Shown here: in pieces, positions 42,093 through 50,409 of the stretch
Layout: every line of letters begins with the position of its first letter
Numbering within the stretch: position 1 is the first letter of the stretch
Assembly: GCA_035505915.1 (NCBI GenBank)
Contig: DATJQI010000023.1
Location: 15,252-79,251, forward strand
Direction: 5' to 3'
Length of the DNA: 64,000 nt
Source: 40CM-2-70-7 sp035505915
GTDB lineage: Bacteria; Gemmatimonadota; Gemmatimonadetes; Gemmatimonadales; GWC2-71-9
The notes under the pieces: model-generated
What the model saw: the letters and a program-made list of their open reading frames with translations, nothing else
Databases searched by the model: none
What the model was told of the DNA's origin: nothing
Position numbers and translations under genes: made by a program

Positions 42093-43768
42093 GCGCCCAG
42101 CTCCCGCAGGGCCCGGCTCACGGCGTTCCGCACCAGCGGCTCCTTATCCTCCTTGGCGCGCTCCAGCACGTTGCGCGACTCGGGGGTCTTGATCTTGCCC
42201 AGCGCCATCGCGGCACAGGCCCGCGTCTCGGGATCCTCGCGGCGGCCGAGCAGGGTCGCCCGCGCGAGGAGCATCCGGGACAAGGGCGTCACGCCGGAGC
42301 CTCCCGCGAGCGCGCCGTAGGCCTCGAAGAACGCCATTTTCTCGGTGAGGTCGGCGTCCTTCAGTTTCCCGCCGTTCACCGCGGCGTCGATCTGCTTGAA
42401 CGCGTTCCGGTGCCCCCGCCCCGCCAGGAACTTCACGCCGGCGATCCGCACGTCGCGATCCGGGTCCTCGATGGTCTTCTCGATCACCCGCAGCGCGGAG
42501 GGGCTCGCGATCGCGGTGAGGGCCTCCACCACCGCGAGCTTGAGCGGCTTGTCGCCGATCTCGAGCAGCCGTCCCATCCCGTCCGGCGCGCCGGCGAGCT
42601 TCAGCCGCCCGGCCAGCCGGACCATCTCGAGCTGCGTGTCGCCGTCCTCCGAGCTCAGCGCCTTGAGCACTTCCCCGGCATTGGCCTGCGCCAGCCGCTC
42701 GGCCGACGCGAGGACGAGGCTCTTCACCCGCTCGTTGGCGAGTCGCGGCACCCAGCCCACCAGCGTGACCAGGGCCTCGGGGCGCAGCTCCTGGAAGAGC
42801 GCCGACAGCTCGTCCTCGGTGGGATGCACGGTCGCTTCGTCGAGCGACTGCAGGAGCTGGGACAGGGCCTCGGGCTGCGAGAGCCGCGTGGGGAGCGACT
42901 CCAGCGCCTGCCGGTGATCGGGGATCAGCTCGCGGGCGCGCTGGAGGATGGTGCGCGTCTCGGACAGGATGTACGCCACCGAGCGGAAGTCCCCCGCGCC
43001 GAGGAGGTACGGGATGAAGTTCTCGAGGATCGAAATCAACTCGGCGCGGACCGTGCCGTAGGTCTGGAGCTCGAGCAGGTCGAACAGCATGCCGAGGACG
43101 TTGGCGCGGAGGTCCTGGGAATACTCCCGATCCACCTCCTGCTGGAGATAGGCGATCTCTTTCTCGTCCAGGAAGTAGAGTGTGGTGTCGAAGTCGTCGA
43201 TCGACACCATCCCCTCCGGACGGGGCGGCGCTTCTTCGTGCACCCCCTGGGCCACGTCCGACGCCGAGACCGGCGGCACCTCCGCGCCCGGCTCGATGGG
43301 CACGGCGTTCTCGGTGAGGAGCTCCCGGAACGTATGACCGATGTACTGAAAGTCCTGTTCCCAGAGGAGCGTGAGCAGGTCGTCGGCGGCGTCCGCCTGG
43401 AGATTGCGGGCCTGGTGGAGAATCCGGAGGAACCGGACCAGCTCGTCGTCCTCGAGGCCCGGCCGGAAGGTGAGGGAGCGCACGCCGTCCTTGTACAGGG
43501 TCCAGGCGATGCTCTCGCTCTTGTTCTCGTTCGTGTAGACGACTTCGTCCTCCCACTTCAGCTCGCCTTCGGTGACCTGGAGGACCAGCTCGTCGATGGA
43601 CTGGAAGAGCGTGCGGAACCCGCCCCGCACGTTGTCGATGGCGCGCTGGTAGACCGGATTGTTCGGCAGGTAGAGCTGAGTCGCCCGGACGCCCTTGGTG
43701 ATGAGGCTCAAGAGCTCGGTGATCTGTGACGGCGGGAGGGCCAGCTCGTCGACAGGCGCGTTGGTCAG
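42089..43768 (-). CDS. HEAT-repeat protein sharing the N-terminal domain of the HD-GYP neighbour
   Basis: This protein has 559 residues from CTG 43768 (540 from TTG 43711). Residues 15-120 resemble the N-terminus of the HD-GYP protein: LYLPNNPVYQRAIDNV, ELVLQVTEGEL, VRSLTFRPGLEDDELVRFL. Residues 300-555 are HEAT-like helix pairs (VVEALTAIASPSALRVIEKTIEDPDRDVRIAGVKFLAGRG; ACAAMALGKIKTPESRNVLERA). The TTG would cut the shared helix ELLSLITKGVRATQLY and has no ribosome site. The CTG sits in a CTGA overlap with the trpB stop. It is probably a scaffold or regulator for its neighbour. Confidence 0.75.
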   Translation of the reverse strand: MTNAPVDELALPPSQITELLSLITKGVRATQLYLPNNPVYQRAIDNVRGGFRTLFQSIDELVLQVTEGELKWEDEVVYTNENKSESIAWTLYKDGVRSLTFRPGLEDDELVRFLRILHQARNLQADAADDLLTLLWEQDFQYIGHTFRELLTENAVPIEPGAEVPPVSASDVAQGVHEEAPPRPEGMVSIDDFDTTLYFLDEKEIAYLQQEVDREYSQDLRANVLGMLFDLLELQTYGTVRAELISILENFIPYLLGAGDFRSVAYILSETRTILQRARELIPDHRQALESLPTRLSQPEALSQLLQSLDEATVHPTEDELSALFQELRPEALVTLVGWVPRLANERVKSLVLASAERLAQANAGEVLKALSSEDGDTQLEMVRLAGRLKLAGAPDGMGRLLEIGDKPLKLAVVEALTAIASPSALRVIEKTIEDPDRDVRIAGVKFLAGRGHRNAFKQIDAAVNGGKLKDADLTEKMAFFEAYGALAGGSGVTPLSRMLLARATLLGRREDPETRACAAMALGKIKTPESRNVLERAKEDKEPLVRNAVSRALRELGA

Positions 43769-44952
43769 GGCGAGGCTCCGGTCAATTCCGCGACCAGGGC
43801 CACATCCTTATCCCCCCGGCCGCTCAAGTTGATCAAGACCACGTCGTCCGGCCCCCAGCGCCGGCCTTCTCGTTGCGCCAGCACCCACGCCACCGCGTGG
43901 GCGCTTTCCAGGGCCGGCACGATCCCTTCCAGCCGGCTCAAAGCCCTGAAGGCGTCCAGTGCCTGACGGTCGGTCACCGCCTCATACAATACGCGACCCG
44001 AGTCCTTGAGGTAAGCGTGCTCGGGGCCCACCCCCGGATAGTCGAGCCCGGCCGATACCGAATGCGCGGGCTGCACCTGGCCGTCGGCGTCCTGCAGGAG
44101 GTAGCTCAACGCGCCGTGGAACACCCCCGGCTTGCCCCGGGACAAGGAGGCCGCGTGGCGCGACCCGTCGAGCCCCTCCCCGGCCGCCTCCACCCCCACC
44201 AGCCGCACCCCCGCGTCACGCTGAAACCCCGTGAAGATGCCGATGGCGTTCGAGCCGCCCCCGACGCAGGCGACCACCGTGTGGGGCAGCGTGCCGAACC
44301 CCTCCAGCATCTGCTCCCGGGCCTCCCGCCCGATCACGGACTGGAAGTCCCGCACCATCCGCGGGAAGGGGTCGGGCCCCACCACGGACCCGATGATGTA
44401 GTGGGTGGTGTCGACGTTGGTGACCCAGTCCCGCAGCGCCTCATTGGTGGCGTCCTTTAAAGTCCGGGTCCCGGACGTGACCGGAACCACCGTGGCGCCC
44501 AAGAGCCCCATCCGGTACACGTTCAGGCGCTGGCGCCGCGTGTCCTCCTCCCCCATGTACACCACGCATTCCAGCCCGAACTTGGCGCACACGGTCGCCG
44601 TGGCGACGCCGTGCTGCCCCGCCCCCGTCTCGGCGATGATGCGGCGCTTCCCCATTCGCCGGGCGAGGAGCACCTGCCCCAGCGTATTGTTGATCTTGTG
44701 GGCCCCGGTGTGGCTCAAGTCTTCCCGCTTCAGCACCACCCGTACGCCGTTCCCTACCTCGGCCGCGAGCCGCTGGACCTCGGTCAAGGGCGTCGGGCGC
44801 CCGGCGAAATCCCGGAGCAGACGCTCGAGCTCGCCCCAAAAAGACGCGTCCTGACGGACGCCGTCGTAGGTCCGGGCCAGCTCCTCGAGTGCCGCCATCA
44901 GGGTCTCGGGCACGTAGCGGCCGCCGTAGGGCCCGAAGCGTCCCTCGCTCAC
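43765..44952 (-). CDS. trpB: Tryptophan synthase beta chain
   Basis: This 395-residue PLP enzyme condenses indole with serine. Signatures are GRFGPYGGRYVPETLM, KREDLSHTGAHKINNTLGQVLLA (PLP lysine in HKIN), ETGAGQHGVATAT, CVGGGSNAIG and LSGRGDKD. It is of the standard TrpB1 length. GTG 44952 overlaps trpC by 4 bases. It is followed directly by the HEAT gene rather than trpA. Confidence 0.97.
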   Translation of the reverse strand: MSEGRFGPYGGRYVPETLMAALEELARTYDGVRQDASFWGELERLLRDFAGRPTPLTEVQRLAAEVGNGVRVVLKREDLSHTGAHKINNTLGQVLLARRMGKRRIIAETGAGQHGVATATVCAKFGLECVVYMGEEDTRRQRLNVYRMGLLGATVVPVTSGTRTLKDATNEALRDWVTNVDTTHYIIGSVVGPDPFPRMVRDFQSVIGREAREQMLEGFGTLPHTVVACVGGGSNAIGIFTGFQRDAGVRLVGVEAAGEGLDGSRHAASLSRGKPGVFHGALSYLLQDADGQVQPAHSVSAGLDYPGVGPEHAYLKDSGRVLYEAVTDRQALDAFRALSRLEGIVPALESAHAVAWVLAQREGRRWGPDDVVLINLSGRGDKDVALVAELTGASP

Positions 44953-45734
44953 CGGCCCCTCCGGGGCACGCCGCTAAGCCCGCGCACCGCCGCTTCCGGT
45001 CCATCGCTCCGGGCCAACGCCCCTCCCACCAGCACCAGGTCCGCCCCCGCCGCCGCCGCTCGTTCCACATCGCCACGGCTCTCGATTCCGCTCTCCGCCA
45101 CCGCCAGCACTCCCGAAGGGATCTCCGGCACGAGTCGCTCCGCCACCCTCAGGTCGGTCACGAACGTGTCGAGGTCCCGGTTGTTCACGCCCACCGCCGT
45201 CGGCGCCACGGCGAGTGCCCGGTCGAGCTCCCCCCGGTCGTGCGCCTCCACCAGAGTGGCCAGCCCCAGTCCCCGGGCCGTCTCCGCGAGGCGCCGGAGA
45301 TCGGGATCGGGCAGCGCCCGGACGATCAGGAGGACCATCGCGGCCCCCGCCGCCCGCGCTTCGAGGAGCTGCAGCTCATCGACGATGAAGTCCTTCCGGA
45401 GTGCGGGAAGCCGCACCGCGCCGGCCACCTGTTCGAGGTCGGCGAGAGACCCCCCGAAATGTGCCTCTTCCGTCAGCACCGAGATCGCCACGGCCCCGCC
45501 GGCTTCATAGGCCCGGGCGTAGGCGACCGGGTCCAGGTCCTCCCGGATCACGCCCGCCGACGGGGACCGCCGTTTCACTTCGGCGATGACCCCCACCGTG
45601 CTCCCGCCCGGCCGGAAGGCCGGAGGATCCGGCCTCTCGGAGGCCCGCCGCTCCAAGTCACGGCGGCTTCCCCGGAGGGATGCCACGCGACCTCGGGTCA
45701 CGGCGAGAATGGCTTCGATGCTGGCTTTGTTCAC
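44949..45734 (-). CDS. trpC: Indole-3-glycerol phosphate synthase
   Basis: This 261-residue TIM barrel has VIAEVKRRSPSAGVIRED, LTEEAHFGGSLADLEQV, LPALRKDFIVDELQL, LVEAHDRGELDRAL, GVNNRDLDTF and AESGI. It is not fused to TrpF, and no separate trpF is seen in the window. It starts at GTG 45734, divergent from lexA across 58 bases, and heads the long trp-folK-pan operon. Confidence 0.96.
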   Translation of the reverse strand: MNKASIEAILAVTRGRVASLRGSRRDLERRASERPDPPAFRPGGSTVGVIAEVKRRSPSAGVIREDLDPVAYARAYEAGGAVAISVLTEEAHFGGSLADLEQVAGAVRLPALRKDFIVDELQLLEARAAGAAMVLLIVRALPDPDLRRLAETARGLGLATLVEAHDRGELDRALAVAPTAVGVNNRDLDTFVTDLRVAERLVPEIPSGVLAVAESGIESRGDVERAAAAGADLVLVGGALARSDGPEAAVRGLSGVPRRGR

Positions 45735-45740
45735 GCTTGC

Positions 45741-45769
45741 ATTCGGGTGATATTCGGGTACATTCGTTT
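45741..45769. promoter_or_regulatory. Candidate LexA operator: ATTC direct repeats between trpC and lexA
   Basis: ATTCGGGT occurs at 45741-45748 and 45752-45759, and ATTCGTTT at 45762-45769. The first two form ATTC-N7-ATTC, the spacing of the alphaproteobacterial GTTC-N7-GTTC LexA box. They overlap the likely lexA promoter (a TACATT -10 at 45759-45764), which suits autorepression. LexA boxes of this phylum are not known to me, so this is a proposal. Confidence 0.4.
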
Positions 45770-45792
45770 CGGCTTCTTTTCGGGAGCGATCA

Positions 45793-46401
45793 GTGCCTTT
45801 GACCCGCCGACAACACGAGATCCTTGACTACCTCCGTGCCCACATCGCGGACCGGGGGTACGCGCCCAGCTTCGAGGAGATCGCGGAGCGCTTCCAGTTC
45901 CAGTCTCTGGCCACGGTGCACGAGCACCTGACCAACCTGGAGCGGAAGGGCTACATCCGGCGCGCCCACAACGAGAGCCGCGCCATCGAGATCGTGCCGC
46001 CGAAGGGCCAGACCGGCGCGACCGAGCTGCCGCTCCTCGGGCTCGTGGCGGCCGGCGCGCCCATCGAGGCGCTCACGGACAACGAGACCTTTGCCGTGCC
46101 CGACGAGCTCCTGCCGCGCCGGGGCCGGAGCTACGTGCTCCGCGTCCGCGGCTCGTCGATGATCGACGAGCACATCAAGGACGGGGACTACGTCGTGGTG
46201 CAGGAGCGCACCCAGGCGGACAACGGCGAGACCGTGGTCGCGCTTCTGAACGGCGCCGGCGCCACGGTCAAGAAGTACTATCGCGAGCCCGGCGGCTGGA
46301 TCCGCCTGCAGCCCGCCAACGCCGAGCTGTCCCCGCTGCGGGTCAACGAGCGCGACGTGATGGTCCAGGGCGTCGTCGTGGGGGTCATCCGGAAGTACTG
46401 A
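45793..46401 (+). CDS. lexA: LexA repressor
   Basis: This 202-residue SOS repressor has an N-terminal winged helix (LTRRQHEILDYLRAHIADRGYAPSFEEIAERF) and the self-cleavage bond Ala87-Gly88 (LVAAGAP). The catalytic Ser122 is in GSSMID and Lys160 in TVKKYY. All autoproteolysis residues are present. The start is GTG 45793, with GGGAG at 45782-45786. Its end overlaps the opposing trpD by 17 bases. Confidence 0.97.
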   Translation: MPLTRRQHEILDYLRAHIADRGYAPSFEEIAERFQFQSLATVHEHLTNLERKGYIRRAHNESRAIEIVPPKGQTGATELPLLGLVAAGAPIEALTDNETFAVPDELLPRRGRSYVLRVRGSSMIDEHIKDGDYVVVQERTQADNGETVVALLNGAGATVKKYYREPGGWIRLQPANAELSPLRVNERDVMVQGVVVGVIRKY

Positions 46402-47443
46402 CCTCCGCCCCGCCGTTCCCCCGCAGCCGCTCGAGTGCGTCGCGCGCCGCCCCGGAGTCCAGGGCGGCGCGCGCGCGTTCCAGCCCGTCCGCCAGATCCT
46501 GCGCGACGCCGGCGACGTAGACCGCCGCCGCGGCGTTCAACAGTACCGCCGTCCGCCCCGCCTCGTCCCGCGCCGTGCCGTCCAGGATCTGTTCGGCCCG
46601 GCGGGCGTTTTCCGCCGGCGTGCCCCCCGCGAGGTCCCGCAGGTCCACGTGCGGCAGCGGCAGGCTCCGCGGATCGAGCACCCAGTGCCGCGTCCGACCC
46701 GCCCGGATCTCCCAGACGTCGGTCAGCCCGTCCGGCGAGATCTCATCCATCCCGGCCCGCCCGTGCACCACCAGGGCGTGCTCGGTCCCGAGGAGCGCCA
46801 GGGCTTCCGCGACGAGCGGGGCCCGCTCCGGGTCCGCGACGCCGACCACCTGCCGCCGGACCCCGCCCGGGTTCGCCAGGGGTCCGAGCAGGTTCATCAT
46901 CGTCGAGACGCCCAGCTCCTTCCGCACCGGCGCGATGTGCCGCATCGCCGGGTGGAAGTGGGGAGCGAACAGGAACGCGATCCGGGCCCGGGCCAGCGCC
47001 TGCTCCGCACCGGCCGGGTCGGGCGGAATGGCGACGCCCAGCGCTTCCAGGACGTCGGCGGACCCGCATTGCGACGTGTACGACCGGTTCCCGTGCTTGG
47101 CGACCGTGACGCCGGCGCCGGTCGCGACGAAGGCGGCGACCGTGGAGATGTTGAAGGTGGACACCGTGCCGCCGCCGGTCCCGCAGGTGTCGATGGCGCG
47201 GGCGTCGGGAACCCGGACCTTCAGCATGCTCGACCGCAGCGCCCGGGCCGCGCCGGCCACTTCGGTCGCCGATTCCCCCTTCACCCGGAGCCCCAGGAGG
47301 AGAGCGCCCATCTGCGAATGGGTCGCTTCGCCGCGCATCACCACGCCGAAGACCTCCGCCGCCAGGGTCTCGGACAGGGACTCCCCGCGGGCCAGAACGG
47401 CGATCGCGTGGGCGAGCGGAGCGGATTCGGAGGGGTCCGGCAT
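46385..47443 (-). CDS. trpD: Anthranilate phosphoribosyltransferase
   Basis: This 352-residue enzyme has the substrate-binding motifs DTCGTGGGTVSTFNISTVAAFVATGAGV, KHGNRSYTSQCGSADVLEALG, FLFAPHFHPAMRH, RKELGVSTMMNLLGPLANPG and VHGRAGMDEIS. It is separated from trpC by lexA and has its own promoter. No trpE/trpG is in the window, and the amidotransferase is not fused. Confidence 0.97.
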   Translation of the reverse strand: MPDPSESAPLAHAIAVLARGESLSETLAAEVFGVVMRGEATHSQMGALLLGLRVKGESATEVAGAARALRSSMLKVRVPDARAIDTCGTGGGTVSTFNISTVAAFVATGAGVTVAKHGNRSYTSQCGSADVLEALGVAIPPDPAGAEQALARARIAFLFAPHFHPAMRHIAPVRKELGVSTMMNLLGPLANPGGVRRQVVGVADPERAPLVAEALALLGTEHALVVHGRAGMDEISPDGLTDVWEIRAGRTRHWVLDPRSLPLPHVDLRDLAGGTPAENARRAEQILDGTARDEAGRTAVLLNAAAAVYVAGVAQDLADGLERARAALDSGAARDALERLRGNGGAEVSTSG

Positions 47444-47451
47444 GAAGAGGC

Positions 47452-47480
47452 AGTCTACGGCCCTTGGTCAATCGGGACAA
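47452..47480 (-). promoter_or_regulatory. trpD promoter, probably leaderless
   Basis: TTGTCC (47475-47480 complement), a 17-base spacer and TAGACT (47452-47457 complement) lie 8 bases before the trpD ATG at 47443. The predicted transcription start would coincide with the start codon, and no ribosome-binding site is present. Confidence 0.55.
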
Positions 47481-47493
47481 CGGGTTGCGTGCC

Positions 47494-47522
47494 TTGAAAG
47501 GGCCCGGCGTCCTTTCTATCTT
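47494..47522 (+). promoter_or_regulatory. truA-pur operon promoter, probably leaderless
   Basis: TTGAAA (47494-47499), a 17-base spacer and TATCTT (47517-47522) lie 6 bases before the truA GTG at 47529. Initiation would be at or next to the G of GTG. No Shine-Dalgarno sequence fits. Confidence 0.6.
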
Positions 47523-47528
47523 TTGCGC

Positions 47529-48314
47529 GTGACGAGCCGCCCCTTCCTCGCGGTGGTGCAGTACGACGGGGGGCAGTTCGTGGGGTGGCAGCGGCAGGCG
47601 GCGGGGCGCACGGTGCAGGGAGAGCTCGAGGCCGTGCTCGAACGCCTGACCGACCGCCGGACGGTCGTGACCGGCGCGGGACGCACCGACACCGGAGTGC
47701 ACGCGCTGGGCCAGGGAGCGGGGTTCCTGGCGGACGATCGCTGGGCCGGGGACGTCGCGGGTCTGCACCGGGCCCTGAACGCCCTCCTGCCGAAGGACAT
47801 CTGGGTCGAGCGCGTGAGCGCCATGCGTCCCGGATTCCACCCCCGGAAGAGCGCGACGGCGCGCCGGTACCGGTATCTGATCGGCACGGATCCGGCGGCG
47901 CAGTCCCCCTTCCGGCGGCGGTTCGAGTGGGCGCTGGGTCGCGCGCTCGACCGTGAGGCGCTGGAGACGTGCGCGGAAACGGTGCTCGGTGAGCACGACT
48001 TTCGCGGCTTTGCGGCGGCCGGTCAGGTCAAGCCTCACTACCGATGCCGCGTGGCGCTGGCGGAATGGGCGCCGCGAGCGGACGGTGTGGGGATGACGCT
48101 TACGATCGAAGCCGATCGGTTCTTGCATCACATGGTGCGCTTTCTCGTGGGCACCATGGTGGACATCGCCCTGGGGCGCCGACCGGCGTCCGACTTCCCC
48201 CGCCTGCTCGCCGCGACCGATAACCGGGCGGCCAGTCCGCCCGCCCCGCCCCAGGGTCTCTACCTGGTGAGCGTGCGGTATCCCGCTGACCTCTACGACG
48301 GGGCCTCGCCATGA
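47529..48314 (+). CDS. truA: tRNA pseudouridine(38-40) synthase TruA
   Basis: This 261-residue protein contains FLAVVQYDGGQFVGWQRQAAGRTVQGELEAVL, the catalytic Asp in GAGRTDTGVHALGQ, KSATARRYRYLI and DRFLHHMVRFLVGTMVDIALGRR. The frame is open far upstream, but GTG 47529 gives the exact family N-terminus and follows a strong promoter. It overlaps the aldolase gene by ATGA and heads the purine operon. Confidence 0.96.
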   Translation: MTSRPFLAVVQYDGGQFVGWQRQAAGRTVQGELEAVLERLTDRRTVVTGAGRTDTGVHALGQGAGFLADDRWAGDVAGLHRALNALLPKDIWVERVSAMRPGFHPRKSATARRYRYLIGTDPAAQSPFRRRFEWALGRALDREALETCAETVLGEHDFRGFAAAGQVKPHYRCRVALAEWAPRADGVGMTLTIEADRFLHHMVRFLVGTMVDIALGRRPASDFPRLLAATDNRAASPPAPPQGLYLVSVRYPADLYDGASP

Positions 48315-48979
48315 AGTTTTTCCTCGACACCGCGAACCTGAAGGACATCAGCTGGGCCGCGCAGGCGGGGCTGATCGACGGCATCACGACCAACCCCTCC
48401 CTCCTGGCCAAGTTCGCGGGCGACGTCGACCCGCGCGACGTCCTGAAGGAGATCTGCTCACTGGTGGACGGGCCGGTCTCGGCCGAGGTGGTCGCGCTCG
48501 ACGCGGAGGGGATGGTCCGCGAAGGTGAGTCGCTCGTGAAGATCGCCGACAACATCGTGGTCAAGATCCCGATGACCGAAGCCGGCATGGTCGCGGTGCG
48601 CCGGCTCTCCCGGCAGGGGATCAAGACCAACGTCACGCTCTGCTTTTCGAGCGTGCAGTGCCTCATCGCCGCCAAGGCGGGCGCGAGCTACGTGAGCCCG
48701 TTCATCGGCCGTCTGGACGACGTCGGCCAGGAGGGGATGGACGTGATTCGCGAGGCCCGCGTGATCTTCGACAACTACCAGTACGCCACCGAAATCCTCG
48801 CGGCCTCGATCCGGCACCCCCGCCACGTCGTGGACGCGGCGATGGTCGGCGCCGACGTCGCCACCCTGCCCCCGGACGTCCTGAAGAAACTGCTCCAGCA
48901 CCCGCTGACGGACCGCGGGCTCGAGCAGTTCCTCGCCGACTGGGGCAAGCTCACCGCGCGCGCCAAAGCGACCGTGTGA
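48311..48979 (+). CDS. Fructose-6-phosphate aldolase/transaldolase (TalC-FSA type)
   Basis: This 222-residue TIM barrel of the short transaldolase subfamily opens MKFFLDTANLKDISWAAQAGLIDGITTNPSLLAKF. The Schiff-base Lys is in IVVKIPMTEAG, with TLCFSSVQCLIAAKAGASYVSPFIGRLDD. FSA and true transaldolase activities are not separable by eye here. It links pentose-phosphate flux to the downstream purine genes, with GTGA overlap to purB. Confidence 0.92.
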   Translation: MKFFLDTANLKDISWAAQAGLIDGITTNPSLLAKFAGDVDPRDVLKEICSLVDGPVSAEVVALDAEGMVREGESLVKIADNIVVKIPMTEAGMVAVRRLSRQGIKTNVTLCFSSVQCLIAAKAGASYVSPFIGRLDDVGQEGMDVIREARVIFDNYQYATEILAASIRHPRHVVDAAMVGADVATLPPDVLKKLLQHPLTDRGLEQFLADWGKLTARAKATV

Positions 48980-50409
48980 CCTACAGCTCCCCGCTCGCCA
49001 CCCGCTACGCCTCCCCGGCGATGCAGTCGCTCTGGAGCGACGCGCGCCGCATCGGGCTGTGGCGGCGCCTGTGGCTGGCGCTGATGGAGTCGGAAAAGGA
49101 GCTCGGGCTCGACATCCCGGACGCCGCGATCGCCCAGCTCACGGCCCATCTCGACGACGTCGACCTCGCCCGCGCGGCCGAGCACGAACGCCGTCTCCGC
49201 CACGACGTGATGGCGCACATCCACGCCCTCGGTGAGCAGGCCCCCGCGGCCCGGCCCTACCTGCACCTGGGCGCCACCAGCGCCTTCGTCACCGACAACG
49301 CCGACTTGCTGTTGATGCGCGAGGGGCTCCAGCTCCTGCTGGGACGCGTCGCCGCGGTGCTGGTCGCGCTGGGCAAGCTGTCGCGCCGGACCGGCCGCAT
49401 TCCCTGCCTGGCGTACACGCACTTCCAGCCGGCCCAGCTCACCACCGTCGGCAAGCGCGTGACCCTCTGGATGCAGGACTTCATCCTGGACGCGGAGGAG
49501 CTGCTCCACCGGCTCGAGACGCTGCGGTTCCGGGGCGTGAAGGGCACCACCGGCACTCAGGCGTCGTTCCTCGAGCTGTTCGGCGGCGACCACGAGAAGG
49601 TGAAGGAGCTGGACCGCCGGGTGGCGCGGAAGCTCGGCTTCAGCCAGGTCTTCCCCGTCACGGGCCAGACCTACACCCGCAAGCTCGACGCCGAGGTCCT
49701 GGCGGCGCTCTCCGGGGTGGCCGCCTCCGCGGCGAAGTTCGCGACGGACCTCCGGCTGCTCCAGCACGAGGGCGAGCTGCTCGAGCCCTTCGAGTCGGAC
49801 CAGGTGGGCTCGTCGGCGATGGCGTACAAGCGGAACCCGATGCGGGCCGAGCGGATGACCAGCCTGGCGCGGTTCGTGATCGAGCTCGAGGGCAACGCCT
49901 GGCATACCGCCGCCACCCAGTGGCTGGAGCGCACCCTCGACGACAGCGCCAACCGGCGGCTCGTGATTCCCGAGGCCTTCCTCGCGGCCGACGCCATCCT
50001 GGTGCTCGCGACCAACGTCGCGGCCGGCATCGAAGTCCGGGAGCCGGTCATCGCGCGCCGCGTGGCGGACCAGATGCCCTTCCTGGCCACCGAGGCGCTC
50101 TTGATGCGGGGCGTCAAGGCGGGCGGCGACCGGCAGACCCTGCACGAGGTGATCCGGCATCACAGCCAGACCGTCGCCAAGGCGATGGCCGAGTCCGGAG
50201 CGCCGAACGATCTGCTCGAGCGGCTCGACCTCGACCCGGCGTTCCGGGCGCTCTCCCTCTCGGCCCGGACGGGCGACCTCGACCCCGCGGCCTACGTGGG
50301 CCGGGCGCCCCAGCAGGTGGACGAGTTCCTGGACGACGTACTCCCTCCCATCCTTCACGCGGTTCAGCGGGCGGCCCCGACGGCCACGCCCGCCGAGGTA
50401 ACGGTATGA
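48976..50409 (+). CDS. purB: Adenylosuccinate lyase
   Basis: This 477-residue fumarase-fold lyase acts twice in purine synthesis. It has the HIHALGEQAPAARPYLHLGATSAFVTDNADL helix, AYTHFQPAQLTTVGKR, and the signature GSSAMAYKRNPMRAERM. The start is GTG 48976 in a GTGA overlap with the aldolase stop, and it overlaps purC by ATGA. The size matches the longer eukaryote-like/purB2 form. Confidence 0.96.
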   Translation: MTYSSPLATRYASPAMQSLWSDARRIGLWRRLWLALMESEKELGLDIPDAAIAQLTAHLDDVDLARAAEHERRLRHDVMAHIHALGEQAPAARPYLHLGATSAFVTDNADLLLMREGLQLLLGRVAAVLVALGKLSRRTGRIPCLAYTHFQPAQLTTVGKRVTLWMQDFILDAEELLHRLETLRFRGVKGTTGTQASFLELFGGDHEKVKELDRRVARKLGFSQVFPVTGQTYTRKLDAEVLAALSGVAASAAKFATDLRLLQHEGELLEPFESDQVGSSAMAYKRNPMRAERMTSLARFVIELEGNAWHTAATQWLERTLDDSANRRLVIPEAFLAADAILVLATNVAAGIEVREPVIARRVADQMPFLATEALLMRGVKAGGDRQTLHEVIRHHSQTVAKAMAESGAPNDLLERLDLDPAFRALSLSARTGDLDPAAYVGRAPQQVDEFLDDVLPPILHAVQRAAPTATPAEVTV

